A stretch of 64,000 bases of DNA from Alphaproteobacteria bacterium (lineage in GTDB: Bacteria; Pseudomonadota; Alphaproteobacteria; Puniceispirillales; Marisalimonadaceae): positions 62,001 through 126,000 of the forward strand of contig SGYL01000001.1 of assembly GCA_004213885.1 (NCBI GenBank), written 5' to 3'. The position numbers and the translations under genes are program-made. Under the pieces are notes generated by a model, which saw only the letters and a program-made list of their open reading frames with translations, was not told where the DNA came from and did not search any database. This document shows positions 15,464-27,605 of the stretch, one piece after another. Positions within the stretch are counted from its first letter, which is position 1, and the number at the start of each line of letters is the position of its first letter.

Positions 15464-16712
15464 AAATGACCAATTCTTTTCAAATTTAGAAAAATTTGTT
15501 AATAAAGTTTATCCAAATCAACTTCAAAGACAACCTTATTTGAGTTTAAAGTCTTGGCCTTCTCCAAGAGATGAAGCTTGGAAATTTAGCCGATTAGGTA
15601 AGCTAGCTAGAAAAAATATTTTACCACTAAATTTGGAAAATCAACAAGATTTCAGTATTAATAAATTAATAAAAGATTCTATATCTTTAGTTTTTGTTAA
15701 TGGAAAATTTGAAAAAAAATTATCAGATAAATTACTTTCAGAAATTGTAATTGAAGAAGTTCAAATAGAAGATTTTAAAGAGATAATTAATAAGTTTGAT
15801 AACTTATCTGTAAAAAATCATCCAACATTAAATTCTACCCTTTCATGTTCTCAGAAGTTTTTTAAAATTAAATTTAAAAATGATATAAAGTTTTATAAAC
15901 CAATTGAAATTTTTAATTTAGGAGGAAGTGAAAACACTTCAATACATCCTTTTATTTTTATTCATTTAGAAAAAAATGCAGATGTTCAAGTTTTTCAACA
16001 TTACTCAACCTATGCCGGATTATTAGCTCCTTTTGAAATTATAAATTTATCAGAAAACTCAAATTTAGAAATTATTAAAATATATGATGATAAAATAAAT
16101 TCACATAATCTATCATTGACACTTTCTGTAATAAAGGAAGAAGCTAATTTAAGAAGTTTTGCACTTATTAAAGGTGGTGAATTCACTAGATCGGAAATGC
16201 ATACTTTGTTAGAAGGGGAATACTCAAATGCAGATATTAATGGCATTTATTTATCATCGGGAAGTCAGCATCATGATTTAACTTCATGTGTTTATCATAA
16301 TGTACCTAATTGCAAATCTTCTCAAATTGTTAAAGGTGTACTAGGAGAAGAATCAACTGCAGTCTTTCAAGGGAAAGTCAGAGTTGAAAAACTTGCACAG
16401 AAAACTGAAGCTAAACAAATGAGTAGGGCTATTATGTTATCAGATAAAGCTGTATCTAATTCTAAGCCTGAACTTGAAATTTATGCAGATGATGTGATAT
16501 GTGGGCATGGAGCAACAGTTGGCGAATTAGATGAAGATCAAATTTTTTATCTTTCAAGTAGAGGTATATCAAAACAAAAAGCTAAAGTTATTCTTATAGA
16601 TGCATTTTTAAATGAGATGATTTCTTTATCAATTAGTGATAAATTTCATGACATAATTTATAATGAAACTAAAACTAAAATTAATAAATTATTAGCTAAT
16701 GAATATGAATGA
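15450..16712 (+). CDS. sufD: Fe-S cluster assembly protein SufD
   Basis: SufD is the paralogous partner of SufB in the scaffold and is needed for iron entry. The 420-residue product is diverged at the N-terminus, which includes SWPSPRDEAWKFSRLGKL, and typical at the C-terminus: GKVRVEKLAQKTEAKQMSRAI near residue 309, DDVICGHGATVGELDEDQIFYLSSRGI near 347. The HGATVGELDE block is diagnostic. It starts inside sufC and ends inside sufS (14-base overlaps each side), showing tight co-translation. Confidence 0.93.
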   Translation: MKKARNDQFFSNLEKFVNKVYPNQLQRQPYLSLKSWPSPRDEAWKFSRLGKLARKNILPLNLENQQDFSINKLIKDSISLVFVNGKFEKKLSDKLLSEIVIEEVQIEDFKEIINKFDNLSVKNHPTLNSTLSCSQKFFKIKFKNDIKFYKPIEIFNLGGSENTSIHPFIFIHLEKNADVQVFQHYSTYAGLLAPFEIINLSENSNLEIIKIYDDKINSHNLSLTLSVIKEEANLRSFALIKGGEFTRSEMHTLLEGEYSNADINGIYLSSGSQHHDLTSCVYHNVPNCKSSQIVKGVLGEESTAVFQGKVRVEKLAQKTEAKQMSRAIMLSDKAVSNSKPELEIYADDVICGHGATVGELDEDQIFYLSSRGISKQKAKVILIDAFLNEMISLSISDKFHDIIYNETKTKINKLLANEYE

Positions 16713-17937
16713 TATACATAAGAATTTTGATACACAAAAAATTATTAATGAATTTCCAGCATTAAAACAAAAAGTTTGGGATAAATCATTAGTATATTTA
16801 GATTCAGCAGCATCAATGCAAAAGCCAAAAGATGTTATTGATGTAATTAATAATAACTACTCTAAGGAATATTCGAATGTACACAGAGGATTACATTTTT
16901 TATCAGAAAAAGCCACAGAGAGTTATGAAGAAGCCAGACGAAAAGTTGCAAAATTTATAAACGCAGATGAAAAAGAGATTATCTTTACGTCAGGTGCAAC
17001 TGCATCAATAAACCTAGTTGCTTATAGTTGGGGGATGGAAAATCTAAGTCCTAATGATGAAATAATTTTAACAATTGCAGAGCATCATGCTAATTTTGTA
17101 CCTTGGCAATATATTGCTGGAATAAAAAAAGCTAACATAAAGGTTGCTTATTTTGATCCTGATAAAGATTTTGATATAAATATAATTAAATCACTTATAT
17201 CAGATAAAACTAAAGTCATAACTTTTCCTCACGTTTCAAATGTTTTAGGGACAATATTTCCAATTAAAGAAATTTGTGATTTAGCCAAATCTGTTAATGC
17301 TATTTCTTTGGTAGATGGATGCCAGGGAATAAATCACTTCCCTGTTGATGTTAAAAATATTGGTTGTGATTTTTATTGTTTTTCTGGACATAAATTATAT
17401 GGACCAACTGGAATTGGTATTCTCTATGGAAATTATAAATTACTAGAAAACATGCCTCCTTTTTTATGTGGGGGTGATATGATTGACGTAGTAAGCATTG
17501 ACAAAACTACTTTTGCGGACCCACCTCTAAAATTTGAAGCTGGGACCCCTCCTATTGTTCAAGCAATTGCATTAGGAAAAGCTATTGATTGGATTAATAA
17601 ATATGGAATTGAAAATATTGGTAATCATGAACAAAAATTGATTTCTTATGCATATGATAAACTCCAAAAAATAGATGGTGTAAATATTTTCGGAAAAAAT
17701 AAGAATAAAGCAGGGGTAATATCCTTTACAATGGACTGTGCACATTCTCATGACATTGCTACAATAATTGATAGAGAAGGTGTGGCCGTTAGAGCTGGTC
17801 ATCATTGTGCACAACCACTTTTAGATCATTTTAATTTAAGTTCTACAACTAGAGCATCAGTTGGAGCTTATTCTACATATGAAGATTTTGATAGATTAGT
17901 ATTATCTTTGGAAAAAGTTAAGAAGATTTTTAAATGA
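16699..17937 (+). CDS. sufS: cysteine desulfurase SufS
   Basis: SufS is a PLP enzyme that takes sulfur from cysteine as a persulfide for Fe-S assembly. The 412-residue sequence has YLDSAASMQKP at the N-terminus, the cofactor lysine in FSGHKLYGPTG near residue 230, and the catalytic cysteine in RAGHHCAQPLLDHF near residue 365, the type II (SufS/CsdA) pattern. TFADPPLKFEAGTPP is also typical. It overlaps sufD by 14 bases and the next gene by 4. Its usual activator SufE is not in this operon. Confidence 0.95.
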   Translation: MNMNDIHKNFDTQKIINEFPALKQKVWDKSLVYLDSAASMQKPKDVIDVINNNYSKEYSNVHRGLHFLSEKATESYEEARRKVAKFINADEKEIIFTSGATASINLVAYSWGMENLSPNDEIILTIAEHHANFVPWQYIAGIKKANIKVAYFDPDKDFDINIIKSLISDKTKVITFPHVSNVLGTIFPIKEICDLAKSVNAISLVDGCQGINHFPVDVKNIGCDFYCFSGHKLYGPTGIGILYGNYKLLENMPPFLCGGDMIDVVSIDKTTFADPPLKFEAGTPPIVQAIALGKAIDWINKYGIENIGNHEQKLISYAYDKLQKIDGVNIFGKNKNKAGVISFTMDCAHSHDIATIIDREGVAVRAGHHCAQPLLDHFNLSSTTRASVGAYSTYEDFDRLVLSLEKVKKIFK

Positions 17938-18344
17938 TGAATAAAGATACAAAAACGCTTTATGATTTTATACCAAACTACCCAAAAGGTTCAACAAAAC
18001 CATTTATTGTAAAGTTAGGGAGTAAAAATACTTTTGACAAAATTTCAATATGTGAAAATGATATAATTTCTAATTTAACAAATGTTTATGATCCAGAGAT
18101 ACCAGTCAATATTTATGATTTAGGTCTTATATATGACATAAATATATCAAAAGGTAATAATGTGTTTATAAAAATGTCTTTAACATCACCTGGGTGTCCT
18201 GTTGCAGGTGAATTACCAAAACAGGTTGCAGATGAGTTGACTAAAATTAAAAATATAGGTCTAATTGAAGTAGAGCTTGTGTGGGATCCACCATGGACAA
18301 AAGAAAGAATGAGCGAGGACGCTAAATTAGCGTTAGATATATAA
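17934..18344 (+). CDS. sufT: SufT-like (MIP18/DUF59) Fe-S assembly factor
   Basis: A 136-residue protein with the MIP18/DUF59 domain: YDPEIPVNIYDLGLIYDI near residue 42, then KMSLTSPGCPVAGELPKQV near 78 and VWDPPWTKERMS near 115. The single conserved cysteine in SPGCP is the family's active or cluster-binding residue. Genes of this type lie in many suf operons and help to mature Fe-S proteins. The ATG-ATG start overlaps the end of sufS by 4 bases and the stop abuts the A-type carrier gene, so it is a true operon member. Confidence 0.88.
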   Translation: MMNKDTKTLYDFIPNYPKGSTKPFIVKLGSKNTFDKISICENDIISNLTNVYDPEIPVNIYDLGLIYDINISKGNNVFIKMSLTSPGCPVAGELPKQVADELTKIKNIGLIEVELVWDPPWTKERMSEDAKLALDI

Positions 18345-18695
18345 ATGGAAAATAACAAACAAATTTTGACTATTACGGACGCTGCATTAAATAGGGTCAA
18401 ATTCCTCATGAAAAAAACAGGCAATGATATCGTTGGATTAAGAGTTGGTATTAAAACAGCTGGTTGTTCAGGTTTGAAATATAATATTGAGTACGCTAAA
18501 GAAGTAAAACCATTTGAAGAAAAAGTAATTGTTGATGACGTACTTATTTTAGTAGATCCTGCAGCAACAATGTTTTTAATTGGATCAAAAATGGATTATA
18601 AAGAAAGTAAATTTAGTTCAGGCTTCGAATTCGAAAATCCAAATGAAATTTCGAGATGCGGATGTGGTGAAAGTTTCACAGTATCAAACTCTTAA
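18345..18695 (+). CDS. sufA: A-type Fe-S carrier (SufA/IscA/ErpA family)
   Basis: This 116-residue carrier accepts Fe-S clusters from the SUF scaffold and hands them to target proteins. The three cluster cysteines are present: GIKTAGCSGLKYNI near residue 39 and CGCGESF near residue 105. Family length is normal. Its ATG directly follows the sufT stop. Whether it is SufA, IscA or ErpA by descent cannot be told from motifs; the operon position favours SufA. Confidence 0.92.
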   Translation: MENNKQILTITDAALNRVKFLMKKTGNDIVGLRVGIKTAGCSGLKYNIEYAKEVKPFEEKVIVDDVLILVDPAATMFLIGSKMDYKESKFSSGFEFENPNEISRCGCGESFTVSNS

Positions 18696-18701
18696 TTTTC
18701 A

Positions 18702-20516
18702 ATGAAAAAAAATGTTAATGAAACAATAAATCCAAGTACATTGGATTTTCTTTCTATATTCAAACAACTTTATGACTTTGTTATTCCAAAAGGTAATATT
18801 GAAATTCCAGTTCGAATCTTTATAGCTGTTTTTTTTCTTTTTTTGGGAACATTAACTAATATATTGATTCCATTTTTATATGGATATTCTGTTGATTTAG
18901 TAAATAAAAAAGAATTTTCAAACTTTTATTTTATAATTGTATTAATTGGTTGTTATGGTTTTGCTCGCTTTGCCAAGGTGTTTTTTGATGAAGCTAAACA
19001 ATTTGTTTTCATAAAAGTTGCTCAAAAATCTGTAAGAGCTGCGGCATTATTTGCCTTTCAACATCTGCATAACTTATCTTTAAATTTTCACCTTAATAGA
19101 AAAACAGGAGGATTATCTAGAGCTCTCGATAGAGGTGCTAAAGGAATAGAGCTTTTATTAAGATTCAGTATTTTTGAAGTTATCCCTGTTGTTTTAGAGG
19201 TGATAATGGTAGGCGTGGTACTCTGGACAACGTTTGGTTTTTTTTATTGTGCTGCTACATTGTTAACTGTTTTTCTTTACGGTGTTTTCACCTTTAAACT
19301 GACTGAATGGAGAATCTTAATCAGAAAAAAAATGAATGAATCTGATGAAAATGCAGGAACCAAAATGGTTGATAGTTTACTTAATTATGAAACAGTGAAA
19401 TATTTTAATTCTGAAATTAAAGAAATAAATTCTTATAACAATGCTCTCAAAGATTATGAAGACAAAGCTGTAAAAACAAGATTGTCACTTACAGCGGTAA
19501 ATCTAGGACAAGGTTTAATTATTTCTTTAGGTTTATTTTCCATTATGTCTATGGCTGCATATGATATTTACCATGAAAAAATGAGCCTTGGTGATTTTGT
19601 TGTCGTAAACACATTCTTGCTTCAATTATATGTTCCATTAGAATTCTTAGGATATGTTTATAGGGAGATAAGACAATCAATTTTTGATATGAAAAAAATG
19701 TTTGAATTAATGAATGAAAAGTTAGATATATTTGATCAAGATAATGCCAAAAATTTTAAATTTCATAATGGTGAAATAAACATTTCAAACTTAGGTTTCA
19801 ACTATAATTCCAGAAATATCATTAAAAATTTAAATCTTGAAATAGAAGGAGGTAAAAGTACAGCAATTGTCGGACCAACAGGTTGTGGAAAATCTACTTT
19901 AACTAAGTTACTTTTTAGATTTTATGATCCTCATAAAGGTGAAATTTCAATAGATAATCAAAAATTAAAAGATTGTAAAATGGACTCTATAAGATCAATT
20001 ATTGGTGTTGTTCCTCAAGATACCATCATGTTTAATAATACAATAGGTTATAATCTTTCTTATGGAAACCCAAACGCCTCTATAAAAGAAATCAGAAAAG
20101 TAGTTGAACTTTGTAATTTAGATGACTTTATTGAATCTTTAGATTTAAAATATGAAACTATTGTTGGTGAAAGAGGTTTAAAATTATCAGGTGGAGAAAA
20201 GCAAAGGATAGCAATCGCTAGAATGATGTTAAAAAAACCAAAAATTTTAATTTTAGATGAAGCAACGTCAGCTCTTGATTCTAAAACAGAGAAATTAGTT
20301 GTGGACTCAATAGATGGATATTTTAAAAATAGTACAAAAATTATAATTGCTCATAGATTAACGACCATTCGTAACTCTGATAAGATCGTAGTTATGTCTA
20401 AAGGAAAAATAATTGAACAAGGAAAACACAGTAATTTGATAAAAAATAAAGGATTATATTATGAAATGTGGAACAAGCAAAAAGAGATAAAAAAACAAGT
20501 TAATCTAGTCAATTAA
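18702..20516 (+). CDS. atm1: Atm1-type ABC exporter
   Basis: A 604-residue fused ABC transporter: six membrane helices (about residues 35-325) followed by an ATPase domain with GPTGCGKSTLTKLLFRFYDP near 390, the signature LSGGEKQRIAIAR near 496 and LILDEATSALDSKTE. The TM region contains the Atm1-like LSLNFHLNRKTGGLSRALDRG near residue 126 and LNYETVKYFNSE near 226. Mitochondrial Atm1 and its alphaproteobacterial relatives export glutathione-linked sulfur or metal species needed for Fe-S and heavy-metal balance. Standing 6 bases after the A-type carrier, at the end of the suf operon, agrees with that role. Its stop overlaps the convergent nadK stop by 12 bases. Confidence 0.9.
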   Translation: MKKNVNETINPSTLDFLSIFKQLYDFVIPKGNIEIPVRIFIAVFFLFLGTLTNILIPFLYGYSVDLVNKKEFSNFYFIIVLIGCYGFARFAKVFFDEAKQFVFIKVAQKSVRAAALFAFQHLHNLSLNFHLNRKTGGLSRALDRGAKGIELLLRFSIFEVIPVVLEVIMVGVVLWTTFGFFYCAATLLTVFLYGVFTFKLTEWRILIRKKMNESDENAGTKMVDSLLNYETVKYFNSEIKEINSYNNALKDYEDKAVKTRLSLTAVNLGQGLIISLGLFSIMSMAAYDIYHEKMSLGDFVVVNTFLLQLYVPLEFLGYVYREIRQSIFDMKKMFELMNEKLDIFDQDNAKNFKFHNGEINISNLGFNYNSRNIIKNLNLEIEGGKSTAIVGPTGCGKSTLTKLLFRFYDPHKGEISIDNQKLKDCKMDSIRSIIGVVPQDTIMFNNTIGYNLSYGNPNASIKEIRKVVELCNLDDFIESLDLKYETIVGERGLKLSGGEKQRIAIARMMLKKPKILILDEATSALDSKTEKLVVDSIDGYFKNSTKIIIAHRLTTIRNSDKIVVMSKGKIIEQGKHSNLIKNKGLYYEMWNKQKEIKKQVNLVN

Positions 20517-21272
20517 AAATTGTTCTTTTAAATGTCTGTTTTCCATATTATCTTCAGGATCGTGTAAAAGTTTTATATTAATATCTTTTCTCAATTTAAT
20601 TATTACTTTTTTAATGTTTTTAACTTCTTCTGAATCTGCACTAGCATTAACTGGTCTATATTCTGGATTTTTTATTGTAAATGTTACAATTGAACTATTA
20701 TTTAGTAAAGCCCCTTGCCAATTTCTTGGCCTGAACGGACTTATTGGCGTTAATGCAAGTATATCGGATTTAAGTGGTATAATTGGCCCTTTTGCAGAGT
20801 AATTATAAGCTGTTGACCCTACTGGAGTAGAAACTAAAATTCCATCACAATATAAATCTCTTAGTCTTTCCACTCCATCAACTGAAATAGAAATAATTGA
20901 GCTTTGATTTGTATTTCTAAACAATGAAATTTCATTTATTCCAAGAAATGTTTGTTTTTTTCCTTTATGATCAAAACACTCCATCTCGAGAGGATGGACA
21001 TTTAATTGACTGGCTTTATTAATTCTCTTAATCAAATTTGTTTTATTAATTTTATTCATCAAGAAACCAATATGACCTTTATTTAAACCAAAAACAGAAG
21101 AGTTATTTTTAATTGCCAGTCTTAAAGCTTTTAACATTTCTCCGTCACCACCTATTGCCACAATTACATCTGCTTCTCTCAAATTAGCTTGATTGTAAAG
21201 TTCACAATATTTAGATTTAAGAGAGAGAGCTTCTTTACTATTCGATGATGTGAAGTGTATTTTCATTGTCAT
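20505..21272 (-). CDS. nadK: NAD kinase
   Basis: NadK phosphorylates NAD to NADP. The 255-residue sequence has the catalytic GGDGEMLKALR near residue 40, GFLMNK near 69, and the NAD-binding VSTPVGSTAYNYSAKGPIIP near 147, all diagnostic. This is the short alphaproteobacterial form without N-terminal extension. It is divergent from kdsD and convergent with atm1. No regulation signal is visible. Confidence 0.94.
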   Translation of the reverse strand: MTMKIHFTSSNSKEALSLKSKYCELYNQANLREADVIVAIGGDGEMLKALRLAIKNNSSVFGLNKGHIGFLMNKINKTNLIKRINKASQLNVHPLEMECFDHKGKKQTFLGINEISLFRNTNQSSIISISVDGVERLRDLYCDGILVSTPVGSTAYNYSAKGPIIPLKSDILALTPISPFRPRNWQGALLNNSSIVTFTIKNPEYRPVNASADSEEVKNIKKVIIKLRKDINIKLLHDPEDNMENRHLKEQFLID

Positions 21273-21319
21273 ATCAATAAATTAATTATATACATAGTTA
21301 ATCAAAAAAAGGCCAATAA

Positions 21320-22255
21320 GTGCAAATAAAAGAAACATTTCTAAATTTAACAAAAACTTATAAAAATGCAATTGATAGACTCGAAAAACTTTTTGATCCA
21401 GAATTTGAAAAAACTGTAAAGTTAATTAATTCTTCAGATGGTCATATTGTTGTTTGTGGAATGGGAAAATCTGGGTTAGTTGGAAGAAAAATTTCTGCTA
21501 CTTTAGCATCAACTGGAACGCCAAGTTATTTCTTGCATCCTGGTGAGGCCATCCATGGCGATTTAGGTATAGTTCAATCAAAAAGCATTATTATTTTAAT
21601 ATCATATTCAGGTGAAACTGATGAGATTTTAGCACTTTTACCTGCATTAAAGAGATTGAAAGTTAAAATAATTGCAATGACAGGTGAATTAAATTCTAAT
21701 CTAGCAAAAAATTCAGACATTGTTTTAAACATATCTGTAGATAAAGAAGCTTGTCCATTAAATTTGGCTCCAACTACATCAACTTTAACAACTTTAATAA
21801 TTGGTGATGCTTTAGCTGTTTCTTTAATGAATTTAAAAAACTTTAAACAAGAGGATTTTGCATTAACTCATCCTGGTGGATCTTTGGGTAGAAGATTGTT
21901 ATTGAGTGTTAAGGATGAAATGATTACTCAAAATTTACCTTTTGTGAACAATAATGGAACTATGAAAGAAGTTGTTCTAAAAATGACAGAAAGTAGATTA
22001 GGATTAGCATTAATTGGATATGAAGAAAAACTTGAAGGCATTATTACAGATGGTGACCTTAGAAGATCTTTATTAATGTCAGATGATTTTACTAAAATAG
22101 AAATAAAAGATATTTTGAATAAATCACCTATGACGGCATATGAGAATGATAACTTACAAGTTGCTCACGAGAGAATGAAAGAGGCCAGATTACAATCATT
22201 AGTTGTAAAAAATAATGATGAAAAGATAGTTGGTGTAATTCAAATATTTAAATAG
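21320..22255 (+). CDS. kdsD: arabinose-5-phosphate isomerase KdsD
   Basis: KdsD converts ribulose 5-phosphate to arabinose 5-phosphate, the first step to Kdo of lipopolysaccharide. The 311-residue protein has the SIS sugar-phosphate domain (VVCGMGKSGLVGRKISATLASTG near residue 48, with HPGEAIHGDLG) and two C-terminal CBS motifs from about residue 205 (VVLKMTESRLGLALI, ILNKSPMTAYEND). The start is GTG with AAGG upstream. lptD in this window shows that the cell assembles LPS, but the usual neighbours kdsC and lptC are absent; queA follows after 3 bases. Confidence 0.92.
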   Translation: MQIKETFLNLTKTYKNAIDRLEKLFDPEFEKTVKLINSSDGHIVVCGMGKSGLVGRKISATLASTGTPSYFLHPGEAIHGDLGIVQSKSIIILISYSGETDEILALLPALKRLKVKIIAMTGELNSNLAKNSDIVLNISVDKEACPLNLAPTTSTLTTLIIGDALAVSLMNLKNFKQEDFALTHPGGSLGRRLLLSVKDEMITQNLPFVNNNGTMKEVVLKMTESRLGLALIGYEEKLEGIITDGDLRRSLLMSDDFTKIEIKDILNKSPMTAYENDNLQVAHERMKEARLQSLVVKNNDEKIVGVIQIFK

Positions 22256-22258
22256 ACA

Positions 22259-25458
<3,200 letters not shown>

Positions 25459-25459
25459 T

Positions 25460-25801
25460 TTAAGACAAAGCATCATTTCCTGTTTCACCAGTTCTGATTC
25501 TAGTGGCGCTTTTGATATCAAATACAAAGATTTTTCCATCGCCGATTTGACCAGTGTTTGCGCTCTTGTTTAAGGTTTCTAAAACTTTCTCCTCTAATTC
25601 ATCTGGAACAGCTAATTCAATTTTTAGCTTTGGTACAAAAGAAACGCTATACTCGGTTCCTCTGTAAATTTCAGTTTGGCCTCTTTGTCTACCAAAACCT
25701 CTTACTTCTGAAGCTGTTAACCCTTCAACTCCAATTTGAGTTAAAGCTTTTCGAACATCATCAAGTTTAAAAGGTTTAATAATAGCAATAAAATATTTCA
25801 C
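25460..25801 (-). CDS. nitrogen regulatory protein PII (GlnK/GlnB family, separate copy)
   Basis: A 113-residue PII signal protein, which senses ATP/ADP and 2-oxoglutarate and controls nitrogen assimilation. I start it at the GTG at 25801, giving VKYFIAIIKPF, because all PII proteins begin KxIxAIIKPF; the longer open frame adds 29 unlikely residues. The T-loop GRQRGQTEIYRGTEYSV includes the uridylylated tyrosine, and the end shows [22 protein letters not shown]. It is not next to glnA or amtB, unlike the copy at 46856-47194. Whether it is GlnK or a specialised PII cannot be decided. It is divergent from the solute-binding gene. Confidence 0.92.
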   Translation of the reverse strand: MKYFIAIIKPFKLDDVRKALTQIGVEGLTASEVRGFGRQRGQTEIYRGTEYSVSFVPKLKIELAVPDELEEKVLETLNKSANTGQIGDGKIFVFDIKSATRIRTGETGNDALS

Positions 25802-25863
25802 AATTTGATTGTATTTTAAAAATATATAATAACAATAGTTTTTTAGATGTTTTGGAGATTGAA

Positions 25864-26592
25864 ATGACATATGACATAAAACAAACAATAGCGCCGAAGG
25901 GATATTTAAGAGTTGGAATTAACATGAGTAATTTTTTACTTGTTGTGGGTAAAAATGAAGATGGTGATCCAATTGGTGTATCACCTGATATTGCAAAATT
26001 AATTGCCAAAAAAATTGATGTTAAATGTAAATTTATTTTATTTGAAAGACCAGGACAGTTAGCTGATGCTGTAAATGATGATGTTTGGGATATAGGTAAT
26101 ATCGCTTTTGAACCCGAAAGAGGTAATTCAATAGATTTTTGTAATCCATATATTTTAATAGATGCAAATTTCTTAGTTAAAAATGAATCTGGTCTTCTTA
26201 CAAATCAGGATATTGACAAAAAAGAAAATACCATTGTTGTTGCAGATAGAAGCGCTTATGATTTATGGCTCAAATCAAATTTTAAATTTTCTAAAATTGT
26301 TAGAGTTAAAATGATTGACGATTCACATGCTTATTATAGGACTGGTAAAGCAAATGTGTTAGCTGGTTTAAGACCAAAGTTAATTGATGAAATGCAATTG
26401 AAAAATAATGACAGGATTATTAATGAACCATTTACATATATAAAGCAATCGGTTGGGTTTAAAAAGAATTATCCTGAAGTTATTGAATTTATTAATTCAA
26501 TAATATTTGAAGCTATAGAGGATGGATATATTAAAAATTCTTTACAAAAGCATAATGTAGATAAAAAATTAAGTATTCCAAAATCAAATTAA
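25864..26592 (+). CDS. solute-binding-protein family 3 protein without signal peptide
   Basis: The 242-residue product is a periplasmic binding-protein fold of the amino-acid (SBP_bac_3) type: GYLRVGINMSNFLLVV near residue 13, PIGVSPDIAKLIAKKI near 38, VWDIGNIAFEPERGNSIDF and a later VGFKKNYPEVIEFIN. I use the ATG at 25864, since GGAG lies six bases upstream; the earlier in-frame TTG is unsupported. There is no hydrophobic leader, so it looks cytoplasmic, and no permease or ATPase follows. It may therefore be a soluble ligand-binding or sensing protein, or an enzyme. An EamA transporter lies 5 bases downstream. Confidence 0.75.
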   Translation: MTYDIKQTIAPKGYLRVGINMSNFLLVVGKNEDGDPIGVSPDIAKLIAKKIDVKCKFILFERPGQLADAVNDDVWDIGNIAFEPERGNSIDFCNPYILIDANFLVKNESGLLTNQDIDKKENTIVVADRSAYDLWLKSNFKFSKIVRVKMIDDSHAYYRTGKANVLAGLRPKLIDEMQLKNNDRIINEPFTYIKQSVGFKKNYPEVIEFINSIIFEAIEDGYIKNSLQKHNVDKKLSIPKSN

Positions 26593-26597
26593 TTTTG

Positions 26598-27455
26598 ATG
26601 ACCGTAAAACCTTTTTTTTATCTTTTAATAACAATTTTAGTCTGGGGATCATCTTTCCCAGCAATGTCATACCTTTTAAAAGATTTAAACCCTATGGAGC
26701 TGGCTTTAGGTAGATTTTTATTACCTAGTATTTTGGGGTTATTATACTTGTTTAAAACAAAGTTAAATATTTCAATAAGAGATTATCTTCGTTTTTTTTT
26801 TGCAGGCTTTTTTGGAATATTTTTATATAATTTTTTTTTAAATACCGGACAAACTTCAATTAGCGCAGGGGCAAGTAGTTTCATAGTTAATTGTAATCCA
26901 CTTTTTGCATTTTTAATTGGTTTCTATGTATTAAAACAAAAGATAAAAGCTTACTACTGGGTTGGTATTATTATATGTATTGTAGGTGTGTTTATAATTT
27001 CATTAGAAAGACAATTAAACACTATTCTGAATAAGGGTGCATTTTTAATATTTTTTGCTGCTTTTTTGACTGCAAGTTATTTTCATATTGTAAAACCATT
27101 AATTGACAAATATGGTGTTGCTATTTCATTGTCTTTAACTCTAGTTTTTGGAACAATTCCAATGTTATTCTGGTTCAATTCAACTTTAAACTCGGTCAGT
27201 GTTTTAGATGAAAAGAGTATATTTGCTCTTGTTTGGTTAACTTTATTTCCAACACTTTTAGGTTACTATACTTGGACATGTTCAATTGGTTATTTTGGTG
27301 CAAATAAAGCATCGTTTTTTTTATTTTTGATACCTGTTTTTTCAATAATAATTGATTATTTATTTCTTGAAAATCTGCCAAGTTTAACAACTTTATGGGG
27401 GGGGGCTTTAATTATATCAAGTGTATCCGTAATACTTTATTTAAATTTTAAATAA
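26598..27455 (+). CDS. EamA-family (DMT) transporter
   Basis: A 285-residue inner-membrane protein with ten hydrophobic segments in two EamA repeats. The first starts LVWGSSFPAMSYLLKDLNPMELALGRFLLPS, a typical DMT opening with the WGSsF motif; the second repeat begins near residue 148. The family exports amino acids or other metabolites. The ATG at 26598 follows an in-frame TTG that I consider unlikely. It lies just after the signal-less solute-binding protein, so the two may act on the same small molecule, but this is only suggested by spacing. Confidence 0.82.
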   Translation: MTVKPFFYLLITILVWGSSFPAMSYLLKDLNPMELALGRFLLPSILGLLYLFKTKLNISIRDYLRFFFAGFFGIFLYNFFLNTGQTSISAGASSFIVNCNPLFAFLIGFYVLKQKIKAYYWVGIIICIVGVFIISLERQLNTILNKGAFLIFFAAFLTASYFHIVKPLIDKYGVAISLSLTLVFGTIPMLFWFNSTLNSVSVLDEKSIFALVWLTLFPTLLGYYTWTCSIGYFGANKASFFLFLIPVFSIIIDYLFLENLPSLTTLWGGALIISSVSVILYLNFK

Positions 27456-27471
27456 AAAATTATATCTTTTA

Positions 27472-27545
27472 TGGAGCGGGTAGCGAGAATCGAACTCGCG
27501 TCATCAGCTTGGAAGGCTGAGGTCTTACCACTACACAATACCCGC
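27472..27545 (-). tRNA. tRNA-Gly (anticodon UCC)
   Basis: A 74-base cloverleaf on the minus strand with encoded CCA. The acceptor is GCGGGTA pairing with TACCCGC, the anticodon loop reads CTTCCAA with TCC, and the T arm is GCGAGTTCGATTCTCGC. It is the only gene between the EamA transporter and hemH. Confidence 0.97.
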
Positions 27546-27555
27546 ATGTATTGGT

Positions 27556-27583
27556 AATATACAATCTTTTTAAAAAATGTAAA
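27556..27583 (-). promoter_or_regulatory. putative promoter of tRNA-Gly
   Basis: On the minus strand TTTACA and TATATT are separated by 16 bases, and the -10 lies 10 bases before the mature tRNA end, the usual place for a tRNA promoter. Sequence-based inference. Confidence 0.5.
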
Positions 27584-27605
27584 TATTGGTTTAATCAAAT
27601 TAAGA

